The notes under the pieces: model-generated | Database searches by the model: none | The model's input: the letters and a program-made list of their open reading frames with translations, nothing else | Told to the model about the DNA's origin: nothing | Position numbers and translations under genes: made by a program | Assembly (NCBI RefSeq): GCF_020866845.1 | Contig: NZ_CP086594.1 | Coordinates: forward strand, 3,004,001 to 3,068,000 | Direction of reading: 5' to 3' | From: Sphingomonas radiodurans | GTDB lineage: Bacteria > Pseudomonadota > Alphaproteobacteria > Sphingomonadales > Sphingomonadaceae | Length of the DNA stretch: 64,000 bases | Shown: piece by piece, positions 9,507 to 20,284 of the stretch | Position numbering within the stretch: position 1 is the stretch's first letter | Layout: every line of letters starts with the position of its first letter

Positions 9507-10367
9507 TCAGAAGCGGAACGCTGCCGTTGCGCGCATCGAGTGCCAGCGGAACTTGTCGTCGCTGCGACGGAAGTCCGTGCCGCTCGTATTGCCGAGCAGG
9601 AACGGGTTGCTAGCAGGCGTGGTGCCCGAATTGCCCGAACGCACGCGGAAGTCGTCGTCCTTGTACTGATGGAACATATACTCGAGGCCGATCGAGAAGT
9701 TGCGCCCGAGCTTCTGCTCGACGCCGCCACCACCGGTGATGCCGAACTGATTGCGCTTGCCGCTGGCGGCAAAGCCGTTGGCCGTGTTGGTCGTGTAGAA
9801 CTCACGATCGATGCGCGCATAGCCCGGGCCGAACGTGCCGTAGAACAGCGTCGAGTTGTTCGGCGTAAAGCCGATACGGCCACGTGCCGATGCTTCCCAG
9901 TCGATCGAGCGCGTCATCACATACGATGCTGGCGTGGTCGAGAAAGCGGTCACGCTGTCGGTGATCTCGCTCTTGCCGAACTCGCCGACGATACCGACGA
10001 CGATCTTGCCGCGCTGATAGTCAGCACCGACGCGGCCGTAATACGCCCAGCCGTCATCGTCGTTGCGGCAGCCAGCAGGCACCGCGCTGGTCGGCGAGGT
10101 CGCGGCGCGCGTGCTGCCATTGCAGAAGCCGCCGGCCGGGGTGCCGAACGCGTTCGCGCCGGTCGCCGTGGTCACGGTGTCACCGAAGCGGCCGTCGAGG
10201 TTGCGATCGAACAGGATCGACGAGCCGACATCGTTGCCCTGCACGTCGTACCCGCCGGCGCCGCCGATGTAGATGCCCGAAAAACCGGTGTCTTCGGCCA
10301 TGTCCTGCGCGGAAACGGCGGGGGCGATCATCGCACCGGCGATGGCGGCAAGCAGTAAGGGCTTCAT
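9507..10367 (-). CDS. Outer membrane beta-barrel protein (opacity/Omp25-like family)
   Basis: 286-residue secreted protein with a clear signal peptide (MKPLLLAAIAGAMIAPAVSA, cleaved before QDM). The rest alternates polar and hydrophobic residues in beta strands (for example FSIGLEYMFHQYKDDDF) and ends in Phe (AAFRF), the C-terminal signal for the BAM insertion machinery. This is the layout of small porin-like surface proteins. ATG 10367 is chosen because it opens the signal peptide; the frame extends upstream without coding character. It is divergent from parE. Confidence 0.85.
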   Translation of the reverse strand: MKPLLLAAIAGAMIAPAVSAQDMAEDTGFSGIYIGGAGGYDVQGNDVGSSILFDRNLDGRFGDTVTTATGANAFGTPAGGFCNGSTRAATSPTSAVPAGCRNDDDGWAYYGRVGADYQRGKIVVGIVGEFGKSEITDSVTAFSTTPASYVMTRSIDWEASARGRIGFTPNNSTLFYGTFGPGYARIDREFYTTNTANGFAASGKRNQFGITGGGGVEQKLGRNFSIGLEYMFHQYKDDDFRVRSGNSGTTPASNPFLLGNTSGTDFRRSDDKFRWHSMRATAAFRF

Positions 10368-10518
10368 ATAACGCAAACCTTTGTCGTTGGGGTTAGCCAG
10401 AGAAACGGTGCCCGAGCGGGAAGGATGCACCGCGACACGATCTCGATCAGTTTCAACCGTGAACCGTTGCCGCAATGCAACAGTTCGCCTTCAGCCGCGC
10501 TCGCGCTATGGATGGTAG

Positions 10519-12498
<1,980 letters not shown>

Positions 12499-12540
12499 TC
12501 CCGGGCGGGTGACCGCGCCGGGAGAAGTGCCTATCTACGC

Positions 12541-14871
12541 ATGATGCACAAGCCGAAGGCCGGGCTGCCGAGCCGCGAACAGATCATCGAATTCATCACC
12601 ACCAGCGATACGCCCGCCGGCAAGCGCGAGATCGCGCGCGCCTTCGGGCTGAGCGCGCAGGACAAGATCGCGCTGAAGGCGCTGCTCAAGGACATGGCCG
12701 ATGAAGGGCTGATCGACAGCGCGCCGGGTCGCGCCTTCCACAAGATGGGCGGCGTGCCCAAGGTGACGGTGCTGCGCATCGTCGATGTCGACGACAATGG
12801 CACGATCTGGGCTGTGCCCGAGCGCTGGGAAGCCGACGTCCCGCCGCCGCGAATCCGCGTGCGCGAGCGCAAGCGCGGCGAACTCGGCGTCGGCACGCGG
12901 GTCCTCGCGCGCACCGAGGAGGCCGGGAACGGCTGGATCGCGCACCCGATGAAGGCGCTCGCGCCCTCGGCCGAGCAGATGATCGGCGTGCTGCGCGGGG
13001 AGGGGGATCGGCTCTGGCTCCAGGGCGTCGAGAAGAAGGAGCGGCGCGAATATGCCGTGTCCGACGCGGGCGGCGCGCAGGCGGGCGATCTCGTGCTGGC
13101 CGAACGCGCCGGCCGCCCGCCGCGGATTACCGCAAAGGTGATCGAGCGGCTCGGCGACCCGTTCGCGCCGCGCAGCTTCTCGCTGATCGCGATCCACCGC
13201 CACGAAATCCCGCACGTCTTTGAAGAAGAGACGCTGGCCGAGGCGGCACGCATGGCACGGCAGCCGCTCGGCGAGGGACGCGAGGATCTCACGCACCTGC
13301 CGATCGTCGCGATCGACCCCGCCGATGCGCGCGATCACGACGACGCGATCTGGGCCGCGCCCGATGACGATCCCGCCAACGAAGGCGGCTGGCGCGCTAT
13401 CGTCGCCATCACCGACGTCAGCTTCTACGTCCGCCCCGGCAGCGCGCTCGACCGCGAGGCGCGGCGCCGCGGCAATTCGGTCTACTTCCCCGATCGCGTC
13501 GTGCCGATGCTGCCCGAGGTGCTGTCGGCGGACGTGTGTTCGCTCAAGGAAGGCGTCGATCGCGCCGCGCTCGCCTGCCACATGCAAGTCACGAAGGCGG
13601 GCACCCTCAAGTCGTGGCGCTTCACCCGCGCCACGGTGCGGATCGCGGCAAACATCGCCTATGAAGACGCACAGGCGATGATCGACGGCATCCTCCCCGA
13701 GCTTCGCTCGGGGAGGGGGACCGCCGGCGAAGCCGGTGGTGGAGGGGAAGAGCCACAAGCGGGCGCGCTCGTGACTGCCCCTCTCCCCGACCCTCTCCCC
13801 GCAGGCGGGGAGAGGGAGATCGCTGCCGCCCTCCGTAACCTCTGGGCCTGCTGGGCCGCGCTCCTTGCCGCGCGCGACAAGCGTGAACCGCTCGCGCTCG
13901 ATCTCCCCGAACGCCAGGTCGCGCTCGACGAAAAGGGCCGCTTGCTATCGGTCGCCCCCCGCGAGCGGCTCGACGCCCACCGCGTCGTCGAGGATTACAT
14001 GATCGCCGCCAACGTCGCCGCCGCCAAGGCGCTCGAGGCGAAGAAGGCGCCGGTAATGTACCGAATTCACGAGCCGCCCGCGCGCGAGAAGCTGGTCGCG
14101 CTGAAAGAATATCTCGAAACCTTCGATGCGCCCTTCGCGCTCGGCCAGGTGATCAAGCCGGCAACCTTCAACCACATCATCGAACGCATCGGCGACGCCG
14201 ATTTCCGCCCGCAAGTGATGGAGCAGATCCTCCGCTCGCAGACCCAGGCCTATTACGGCCCCGGCAACCACGGCCATTTCGGCCTGTCGCTCGGCTCCTA
14301 CGCGCACTTCACCTCGCCGATCCGCCGCTACGCCGATCTGCTGGTGCATCGCGCGCTGACCAGCAGCTATGCGCTCGGTCCGGGCGGGCTCAACGGCGAC
14401 GAGGATTTCGAGCGGCTCGGCGAGACGATCAGCAAGCTCGAACGCCGCGCGATGGAGGCCGAGCGCGAGACGATCGACCGCTATGTTGCTGCGTTCCTCT
14501 CGCACCGCGTCGGCGAGATCGTCGATGCGCGGATCACCGGCATCCAGAACTTCGGCTTCTTCGCCACCGTCGAGGGCGTCGGCGGCGACGGGCTGATGCC
14601 GATCAGCGACCTGGGCGGCGAATATTTCCGCTTCGACGAAGCCGGCCGACGGCTCGTCGGCGAAACGAGCGGCGAGCAATATACGCTCGGCCAGCGGCTC
14701 AAGCTGCGGCTCGCCGAGGCCAACCCGGTCTCGGGCGCGCTGCGCTACGAGCTGCCCGACGGCAAGGGTGCCCGCCCGCCGCGAGGCGGCGATCGTGATC
14801 ACCGCGGCCCGCGTGAGTTGAAGCGGCGCGGGCGACCGGGCAATATTCGGCATCAGGGGCGGAGAAAGTAG
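12541..14871 (+). CDS. rnr: Ribonuclease R, with an in-frame repeat insertion
   Basis: 776-residue 3'-to-5' exoribonuclease that degrades structured RNA. An N-terminal winged helix (~1-65) is followed by cold-shock domains. The RNB catalytic domain contains the acidic metal cluster IDPADARDHDDAIWA at ~259-273. A further conserved region reads GHFGLSLGSYAHFTSPIRRYADLL, followed by an S1 domain (~640-740) and a basic tail. Residues ~384-426 look foreign: they are encoded by a palindromic repeat (13693-13817) between the YEDAQAMIDG helix and the WACWAALLAARDKREPL helix, where E. coli RNase R has only a short connection. The frame is kept. Confidence 0.95.
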   Translation: MMHKPKAGLPSREQIIEFITTSDTPAGKREIARAFGLSAQDKIALKALLKDMADEGLIDSAPGRAFHKMGGVPKVTVLRIVDVDDNGTIWAVPERWEADVPPPRIRVRERKRGELGVGTRVLARTEEAGNGWIAHPMKALAPSAEQMIGVLRGEGDRLWLQGVEKKERREYAVSDAGGAQAGDLVLAERAGRPPRITAKVIERLGDPFAPRSFSLIAIHRHEIPHVFEEETLAEAARMARQPLGEGREDLTHLPIVAIDPADARDHDDAIWAAPDDDPANEGGWRAIVAITDVSFYVRPGSALDREARRRGNSVYFPDRVVPMLPEVLSADVCSLKEGVDRAALACHMQVTKAGTLKSWRFTRATVRIAANIAYEDAQAMIDGILPELRSGRGTAGEAGGGGEEPQAGALVTAPLPDPLPAGGEREIAAALRNLWACWAALLAARDKREPLALDLPERQVALDEKGRLLSVAPRERLDAHRVVEDYMIAANVAAAKALEAKKAPVMYRIHEPPAREKLVALKEYLETFDAPFALGQVIKPATFNHIIERIGDADFRPQVMEQILRSQTQAYYGPGNHGHFGLSLGSYAHFTSPIRRYADLLVHRALTSSYALGPGGLNGDEDFERLGETISKLERRAMEAERETIDRYVAAFLSHRVGEIVDARITGIQNFGFFATVEGVGGDGLMPISDLGGEYFRFDEAGRRLVGETSGEQYTLGQRLKLRLAEANPVSGALRYELPDGKGARPPRGGDRDHRGPRELKRRGRPGNIRHQGRRK
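13693..13817 (+). repeat. Palindromic intergenic-type repeat inserted in frame within rnr
   Basis: It starts with a perfect hairpin (CTCCCCGAGC, loop TTC, GCTCGGGGAG; 13693-13715), continues through CCGGCGAAGCCGG, and ends with a C/G-rich palindrome (CTCTCCCCGCAGGCGGGGAGAG) at about 13792-13815. The latter has the same design as the intergenic element at 21590-21694. It adds the peptide starting PELRSGRGTAGEAGGGG and ending PLPDPLPAGGERE, unlike anything in other RNase R proteins I know. Confidence 0.8.
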
Positions 14872-14873
14872 CA

Positions 14874-15185
14874 ATGGCGAACATCGTGGTACGCACTGCC
14901 GAGCGGTACTCCACCCGCGCGCAGAACCGCATCGTCGAGCGGCTACGTTCTAGCGGTGCGCTCAAGCCCGCAAGCGCGATTGCCTACGCCCCGACCGGCC
15001 GCGGCGAAAAGCGGCTGCTCGAGCGGATGGTAAAGTTCGGCGCCATCGTCGCCGAGACCGAAGGTCAATATTGGCTCGACGAGCGCGCCCTGGGCCATTT
15101 CCGCAAGGAAGAACTGGCGCGGGTGCTCGGCGCAATCGCAGTGGCCGGCTTCGCGGCGGCGGGGGCGATCGCCTTCGGGCGATAG
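14874..15185 (+). CDS. Small membrane-anchored protein of unknown function
   Basis: 103 residues, not a family I can name. Residues ~1-70 are basic and mainly helical (RTAERYSTRAQNRIVERLRS, then TGRGEKRLLERMVKFGAI), followed by EGQYWLDERAL, which together resemble a small winged-helix fold. One hydrophobic segment at the C-terminus (LGAIAVAGFAAAGAIAF) probably anchors it with the rest in the cytoplasm. It begins two bases after the rnr stop with GGAGAAAG just before the ATG, so it is co-transcribed and probably coupled with rnr. It could serve RNA turnover at the membrane; that is inference. Confidence 0.7.
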   Translation: MANIVVRTAERYSTRAQNRIVERLRSSGALKPASAIAYAPTGRGEKRLLERMVKFGAIVAETEGQYWLDERALGHFRKEELARVLGAIAVAGFAAAGAIAFGR

Positions 15186-15201
15186 CCTCCGCCTGCGCCA
15201 C

Positions 15202-16362
15202 TCACCCGGCGGTAAACGTCATCCCAGCGTTCTTCACCAGCCGCGCCCGCAACTCAGTCCCCATCAGCGCCCCCGGCGTCCAGATCCCGCCCTCGCCAGT
15301 TACATCCTGCACGAGACAAAGCGCGCTCTCCGCCAGCATCTTGCTCGTCGAGCCATAGCCGGGATCGCGATCTCCCGTGACGACCGCGTCGAGCCGCGTG
15401 CCATCCGGCATCAGCCCGGCGAACAGCACGTCATAATGCCCCGCCTCGCGCTCCTCCTTCGTGGGGCCTTCGCCTGGCCTCGGCCCCTTGTTGTCGGCGA
15501 ACGGGTTCAGCTTCGCCAGCGCTTCCGCCGCTGCCTTGCCCATCTCGCCCAGCCCGGTCACGACCATCTCGTCATAGACGAAATCGTCGCCGTAGCGTCC
15601 GCCCAGCAGGAAGTTGGTGCGATGCACGTTCTTGGTGTTGATCGGCGCCATCACGAACGGCGCCACCCATGATTCGACCGTAGCGTCATATTCGGGCAGC
15701 AACCCGCTCGGCTGGCTTGACCCCTTGTGTCCCGGCGTCAGCGCGAACGGGCTCGCGAGCAGCGGCACGAGCGAGGGCTCGCGCGCCGCCGCTGCCAGCG
15801 TCGCCTTCAGGCTCGCCGCAGTGCCGCCCGAGAAACCACCCTTCATCGTGCGCACGCGGCACTTCACGCGCGGCACGGGCCGGCCGAAGCGCTTCACAGC
15901 CTCCTCCTGCAGCGTCAGCACGCCAAGGTCGAACGGGATCGAATCGAACCCGCACGAAAACACGATCCGCGCGCCGCTCGTCTTCGCCGCCTCATGATGC
16001 GCGTCGATCATCTTGCGCATCCAGCCCGGCTCGCCGCACAGGTCGACATAGGCCGTCCCGGTCGCGGCGCAGGCGGCGATCAGATCGCTGCCGTAAAGCT
16101 GGTACGGCCCGACGGTCGAGATCACCACGCTCGTCCGCGCGCACATCGCGCGCAGCGAGGCGGGATCGTCGGCATTGGCGGTGAACAGCGGCACGTGCGC
16201 GCCGATCCCCATTTCGGTGCGGACTTCCTCCAGCTTGCTTAGCGAGCGTCCCGCCATCGCCCAGCGCACGCCCTCCGGATAGGCCCCAGCGATATATTCC
16301 GCCACGAGCCGCCCGGTGTAGCCGGTCGCGCCATAGACGATCACGTCGAAATCGGTCGCCAT
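15202..16362 (-). CDS. Saccharopine dehydrogenase-like NAD(P)-binding oxidoreductase (trans-acting enoyl reductase type)
   Basis: 386 residues. The N-terminal Rossmann fold has the motif VYGATGYTGRLVAEYIAG at residues ~9-26, then MAGRSLSKLEEVR, and SVVISTVGPYQLYGSDLIAACAATGTAYVDLCGE, as in the saccharopine dehydrogenase-like family that includes the mycobacterial trans-acting enoyl reductase. The true substrate is unknown; lipid or polyketide reduction is more likely than lysine metabolism, because no lysine genes are nearby. An MsbA-like exporter lies 12 bases upstream on the same strand, so the two probably form an operon. Confidence 0.82.
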   Translation of the reverse strand: MATDFDVIVYGATGYTGRLVAEYIAGAYPEGVRWAMAGRSLSKLEEVRTEMGIGAHVPLFTANADDPASLRAMCARTSVVISTVGPYQLYGSDLIAACAATGTAYVDLCGEPGWMRKMIDAHHEAAKTSGARIVFSCGFDSIPFDLGVLTLQEEAVKRFGRPVPRVKCRVRTMKGGFSGGTAASLKATLAAAAREPSLVPLLASPFALTPGHKGSSQPSGLLPEYDATVESWVAPFVMAPINTKNVHRTNFLLGGRYGDDFVYDEMVVTGLGEMGKAAAEALAKLNPFADNKGPRPGEGPTKEEREAGHYDVLFAGLMPDGTRLDAVVTGDRDPGYGSTSKMLAESALCLVQDVTGEGGIWTPGALMGTELRARLVKNAGMTFTAG

Positions 16363-16374
16363 TGTCTCTCTCCC

Positions 16375-18153
16375 TTATGCCGCTTCGCTGAACTGCAGGC
16401 TGGCTAGTCGTGCATACAAGCCGCTGCGCGCCATCAGCGCCGCATGCGTACCCTGCTCGACGATGCGTCCCTCGTCCATCACGACGATACGATCGGCGGC
16501 ACGGACGGTCGCCAGCCGATGTGCGATCACCAGCGTCGTGCGGTCTGCCATCAGCCGCTCGAGCGCCTCCTGCACCAGCCGCTCGCTCTCGGCATCGAGC
16601 GCACTGGTCGCTTCGTCCAGCAGCAGGATCGGCGCCTGGCGCAGCAGCGCACGCGCGATCGCCACGCGCTGGCGTTGCCCGCCCGACAGCCGCGCACCGC
16701 CTTCGCCCAGGAACGTGTCGAGCCCCTCGGGTAGCGCGCGCAGGAAGGTCGCGGCATTGGCCGCTTCCGCTGCCGCCCACAGTGCGGCGTCGTCCGCATC
16801 CCAGCGGCCGTAGCGCAGATTGTCGCGCGCAGAAGCGCCGAAGATCACCGTCTCCTGCGGCACCATCGCGATCCGCGCGCGCACCGCGGCAGGATCGGCA
16901 TCGCGCAAGTTCACGCCATCGATCAGCACGCGGCCAGACTCAGGATCGTAGAAGCGCTGGAGCAGCTGGAACAGCGTCGTTTTGCCCGCCCCCGATGGGC
17001 CGACCACCGCCACCGTCTCGCCCGGCGCGATCGACAGCGAAAAATCGTGCAGCGCTGCCGTGTCGCGCCGCGTCGGGTAGCGGAACAGGACATGCTCGAA
17101 CGTCACCGCGCCGCGCGCCGGCTGCGGCAGCGCCACGGCGAGCGGCGGGGCGGCGATCTCGGGTGTCTCGGACAGCAATTCGGCCAGCCGCCCGGCCGCG
17201 CCTGCGCCGCGCAGCAGCTCGCCATAGACTTCGGTCAGCGCCCCGAACGCACCGGCGACGATGCCGCCGGTCAGCACGAACGCCGCGATCGATCCGCCCG
17301 AGATTTCCCCGGCGGCAACGTCGGTCGCGCCCTCCCACAGCACCAGCGTGATCGATCCGAAGATCAGCCCGATGACGATCGCCGTCATCACCGCGCGCAG
17401 CAGGATGCGCCGCTGTGCCGCCACCATCGTCGCCTCGACCGCGCCCGAGAAACGCTGGCTCTCGCGCCCTTCCTGCCCGAACGCCTGGACGATCTTCATC
17501 GCCCCGAGCGTCTCGGTCACCATCGCGCCGACATCGGCAATGCGATCCTGCGACGTGCGCGAATAGGTCCGCACGCGCCGCCCGAGCAGCATGATCGGCA
17601 GGATGATCAGCGGAATGCCCAGCACCAGCATGCCGGCGAGCTTGGGCGAGATGGTGAAGAGGTAGATCAGCCCCCCGATCCCGGTGAACGCATTGCGCAG
17701 CGCGACGGAGACGGTGGTGCCGACGACCGTATCGATCTGCGACGTATCCGCGGTCATCCGCGAGGCGATCTCAGACGGACGGTTCTCCTCGAAGAAGCGC
17801 GGGCTTAGCGTCAGCAAATGGCGCTGAACGGTCGACCGGATGTCGGCCACGACGCGTTCGCCGAGCCACGACACGAAATAGAAGCGTACCGCCGTCCCGA
17901 TCGCCAGCACGACGACGATCATGAGCATGTAATGAAACGCGCTCGCAACCGCCTCGCCACCGCCGGACATGAAGCCGCGATCGATGATCCGCTTGAAGCT
18001 GTACGGAATCGCGATCGTCGCGCCGGATGTGATCGCCAATGCGACCCAAGCTGCGGCGATCTGCCCCGGGTATCGCTTGGCGTGTTCCCACACGAGCGCG
18101 AGATTGCCGATCCGGCGGCTGGTGGGTGGCTCGTTCGCCGCGCTTGTTGCCAT
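16375..18153 (-). CDS. ABC transporter, fused permease and ATPase (MsbA-like exporter)
   Basis: 592-residue half-transporter. The N-terminal membrane domain has about six segments in residues 35-310 (for example IAAAWVALAITSGATIAIPY, YMLMIVVVLAIGTAVRFYF, AGMLVLGIPLIILPIMLL). The nucleotide-binding domain carries Walker A GPSGAGKTT, Q-loop MVPQETVIFG, signature LSGGQRQRVAIARALL, Walker B PILLLDEATSALD and the H-loop IAHRL. It should work as a homodimer exporting a lipid or hydrophobic compound. Sharing an operon with the reductase at 15202 suggests a lipid-related cargo, but this is inference. Confidence 0.92.
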   Translation of the reverse strand: MATSAANEPPTSRRIGNLALVWEHAKRYPGQIAAAWVALAITSGATIAIPYSFKRIIDRGFMSGGGEAVASAFHYMLMIVVVLAIGTAVRFYFVSWLGERVVADIRSTVQRHLLTLSPRFFEENRPSEIASRMTADTSQIDTVVGTTVSVALRNAFTGIGGLIYLFTISPKLAGMLVLGIPLIILPIMLLGRRVRTYSRTSQDRIADVGAMVTETLGAMKIVQAFGQEGRESQRFSGAVEATMVAAQRRILLRAVMTAIVIGLIFGSITLVLWEGATDVAAGEISGGSIAAFVLTGGIVAGAFGALTEVYGELLRGAGAAGRLAELLSETPEIAAPPLAVALPQPARGAVTFEHVLFRYPTRRDTAALHDFSLSIAPGETVAVVGPSGAGKTTLFQLLQRFYDPESGRVLIDGVNLRDADPAAVRARIAMVPQETVIFGASARDNLRYGRWDADDAALWAAAEAANAATFLRALPEGLDTFLGEGGARLSGGQRQRVAIARALLRQAPILLLDEATSALDAESERLVQEALERLMADRTTLVIAHRLATVRAADRIVVMDEGRIVEQGTHAALMARSGLYARLASLQFSEAA

Positions 18154-18276
18154 GCCGCGCGTCTAGCAGCGGCGGCGTGGCGGCTCAACGCCCGCGACTA
18201 CATCCGCCGGGTGCCCGCGTTGTGCAATGCACCATGTTGGTCTACGCAGAGCAACGTTCATTCGTCAGGATACCCG

Positions 18277-19509
18277 ATGCTCTACGACGCCTATGAATTT
18301 CAGCGTTCGATGCTCGCCAGCGCAGGCGCAATGGCCAATTTCGGCGCAGGGATGTTGCAGAACCCGGCAAACCCGTTCGCCTATCTCGGCGGCGGTCAGG
18401 TCATGGCATCTGCACTCGAGGTATTCGCGCACGCGGCTGCGGTACGCGGGAAGCCCGCCTTCGGGCTCGATCACACGACGGTGAATGGCCGCGAGGTCGC
18501 GGTGCACGAGCAGATCGTGCTGCAAAAGCCGTTCGGCCAGCTCAAGCGCTTCTCGCGTGAGGGCATCGAAGGCGGCCCGCGGCTACTGATCGTCGCCCCG
18601 ATGTCGGGCCATTATGCAACGCTTCTGCGCGGCACGGTCGAACGGATGCTGCCCTTCGCCGACGTCTACATTACCGATTGGCGCGACGCGAAGCTGGTGC
18701 CGACCAGCGAGGGGCGCTTCGATCTCGACGATTACGTCGATTATCTCGTCGCCTTCCTCGAAGCGATCGGCGCGGATGGCGAGAAGGGCGGGGCGCACAT
18801 GCTCGCGGTCTGCCAGCCGTCGGTGCCCGCTTATGCCACCGCCTGCCTGATGAGCGCGCAAAAGCATCCCTGCCGCCCCAAGACGCTGACGATGATGGGC
18901 GGCCCGATCGACACGCGCGAGGCGCCCACTGCGGTGAACCAACTTGCCACGCAGCGCCCGCACGCCTGGTTCCAACAGAATGTGATCGCCACCGTACCGA
19001 TGACGTATCCGGGCGCCGGGCGGAAAGTCTATCCGGGCTTCCTGCAGCTCACCGGGTTCATGTCGATGAACCTCGGCAATCACATGATGAGCCATTGGGA
19101 GATGTTCAAACATCTCGTCGCCGGCGACGGCGAAAGCGCCGATCTGACCAAGGATTTCTACGACGAATATCGCGCGGTGTGCGACATGACTGCAGAATTC
19201 TATCTCCAGACGGTCGATCTTGTTTTTCAGACGCACGCGCTACCGAATGGAACGATGATGCACCGCGGCAGGCCGATCGATCCGGCCACGATCACCGACA
19301 TTGGCATCCTCGCGATCGAGGGCGAGCGCGACGATATCTCGGGGCTAGGCCAGACGAAGGCGGCGCTATCGCTCGCGCGCAACCTGCCGGCCGATAAGAA
19401 GAAATATTACATGGCCGAAGGCGTTGGCCATTATGGCATCTTCAACGGATCGAAGTGGCGCGATCACATCGCCCCGGTGCTCGAAGACTGGATCACCGCG
19501 CACGATTGA
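18277..19509 (+). CDS. phaZ: Intracellular polyhydroxybutyrate depolymerase
   Basis: 410 residues of the PhaZ1-type depolymerase family, which mobilises stored PHB granules in the cytoplasm. The N-terminus MLYDAYEFQRSMLAS and the region RLLIVAPMSGHYATLLRGTV are typical. The nucleophile elbow is AVCQPSVPAYA, so a cysteine replaces serine, as in the Ralstonia-type enzyme. A late Asp/His pair (ERDDISG, EGVGHYGIF) completes the triad. ATG 18277 matches the family start; the frame is open far upstream but there overlaps the divergent transporter gene. Confidence 0.93.
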   Translation: MLYDAYEFQRSMLASAGAMANFGAGMLQNPANPFAYLGGGQVMASALEVFAHAAAVRGKPAFGLDHTTVNGREVAVHEQIVLQKPFGQLKRFSREGIEGGPRLLIVAPMSGHYATLLRGTVERMLPFADVYITDWRDAKLVPTSEGRFDLDDYVDYLVAFLEAIGADGEKGGAHMLAVCQPSVPAYATACLMSAQKHPCRPKTLTMMGGPIDTREAPTAVNQLATQRPHAWFQQNVIATVPMTYPGAGRKVYPGFLQLTGFMSMNLGNHMMSHWEMFKHLVAGDGESADLTKDFYDEYRAVCDMTAEFYLQTVDLVFQTHALPNGTMMHRGRPIDPATITDIGILAIEGERDDISGLGQTKAALSLARNLPADKKKYYMAEGVGHYGIFNGSKWRDHIAPVLEDWITAHD

Positions 19510-19547
19510 TCCGGCGCCGCCCGATCGAGCGGCGCCGGATTTCTGGC

Positions 19548-20024
19548 TTAGGCGAGCGAGTCGACCACCGCGTGGCTCGACGATTCCGATCCGTGGATCG
19601 TCCCGCCGAACAGCATCTTCAGCCGTCCGCTGATCGCGACATCGGTCTCCCAGAGTTCAGCCGAGGTGATGTCGAAGCGATTGAGCCGCGCTTCGGCCTT
19701 GCCGTTCGGGAACCACGCCTCGACGCTGTTGTCCCAGAGCTTGTCGATCGTCGCCGCGCTGGTCTCTTCCGACACGCGGCCGGCAAGGCACGCGAAGAAA
19801 TCATGTCCCTTGCCCACGAACTGCGCCATCGCCTCGCCGCCCTTGGCGATGCGATTGTCGTGCGCGGAGAAGATGAACAGCGTGTTGGGCTGCTCGTCGT
19901 CGAGCTTCACGTTCATTGGCTCGGAATGGTTGCCGTCGTTCAGACCGATCATGATGAACGGGCTGTCCTCAAGCTTCTTGAGGAAGGTTTCGGCGACTTC
20001 CTGCGGGCTGTCGTGATCGGCCAT
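19548..20024 (-). CDS. Pyridoxamine 5'-phosphate oxidase family protein (general stress protein 26-like)
   Basis: 158 residues with the flavin-binding split-barrel pattern of the general stress family. The parts are MIGLNDGNHSEPMNVKLD, then LFIFSAHDNRIAK, then AQFVGKGHDFFACLAGRVSEE, and RLKMLFGG near the end. Members bind FMN or a related cofactor; the reaction is not known. It is convergent with phaZ (38 bases between stops). Its start faces the small ORF at 20150, with a perfect 15-base palindrome between them. Confidence 0.85.
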   Translation of the reverse strand: MADHDSPQEVAETFLKKLEDSPFIMIGLNDGNHSEPMNVKLDDEQPNTLFIFSAHDNRIAKGGEAMAQFVGKGHDFFACLAGRVSEETSAATIDKLWDNSVEAWFPNGKAEARLNRFDITSAELWETDVAISGRLKMLFGGTIHGSESSSHAVVDSLA

Positions 20025-20097
20025 TTGTGCTCTCCTGCTTTAGATCAGTCCGCAGAACGAGGGGAGGCGGGGTTGGTTGCGCGGGTGATATCCCAAT

Positions 20098-20112
20098 GAC
20101 ATCATTGATGTC
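20098..20112. promoter_or_regulatory. Perfect 15-base palindrome between divergent genes (possible operator)
   Basis: GACATCA-T-TGATGTC is a perfect inverted repeat with a single central base. It sits 73 bases before the start of the stress protein gene (minus strand) and 37 bases before the small ORF at 20150 (plus strand). The position suits a dimeric regulator controlling one or both genes. No regulator gene is adjacent, so the binding protein is unknown. Confidence 0.5.
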
Positions 20113-20130
20113 GGCAGCAATCCCGCTGCC
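20113..20130 (+). other. Leader hairpin before the 29-codon ORF
   Basis: GGCAGC, loop AATCCC, GCTGCC forms a six-base perfect stem directly after the palindrome. It ends 10 bases before the AAGGTG ribosome binding site of the small ORF. It may affect translation of that ORF if it lies within its transcript. Confidence 0.4.
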
Positions 20131-20149
20131 ATCACGGTAAGGTGCAACT

Positions 20150-20239
20150 ATGTCGTTCGCCGAACTGTGCCTCTTTCTGACGGTATTGATCGCCTTCGCG
20201 ACCTTGGTCGTGAAGGTAATTGAAGCCAGCAGGAAGTAG
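20150..20239 (+). CDS. 29-residue hydrophobic membrane peptide
   Basis: Short ORF with a good ribosome binding site (AAGGTG, 5 bases before ATG). The peptide has an acidic start (MSFAEL), one membrane-length hydrophobic stretch (LCLFLTVLIAFATLVVKVI) and a basic end (EASRK). That is the architecture of type I toxin or holin-like peptides and of small membrane regulators. I cannot assign a family. It is preceded by a palindrome and hairpin, and followed by two strong hairpins, so it forms a compact transcription unit of about 220 bases. Expression is unproven. Confidence 0.5.
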   Translation: MSFAELCLFLTVLIAFATLVVKVIEASRK

Positions 20240-20249
20240 GGTGCCGGGC

Positions 20250-20275
20250 GGGGCTCGTGTAGCAGCACGGGCCCC
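20250..20275. other. RNA hairpin with TAGCAG loop, first of a pair
   Basis: GGGGC (20250-20254) pairs with GCCCC (20271-20275), then a T-G wobble, then CGTG with CACG, closing a TAGCAG hexaloop. It starts 11 bases after the small ORF's stop. Its left arm GGGGCTC could instead pair with GAGCCCC of the next hairpin, so the two structures may be alternatives. Confidence 0.55.
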
Positions 20276-20284
20276 AAACGAAAT

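Noticed and set aside
15921..15965. TCGAATCGAACCCGCAC resembling a tRNA T-arm
   Set aside because: It lies inside the conserved reductase coding region and no acceptor stem or anticodon arm can be folded around it. I found no tRNA gene in the window.
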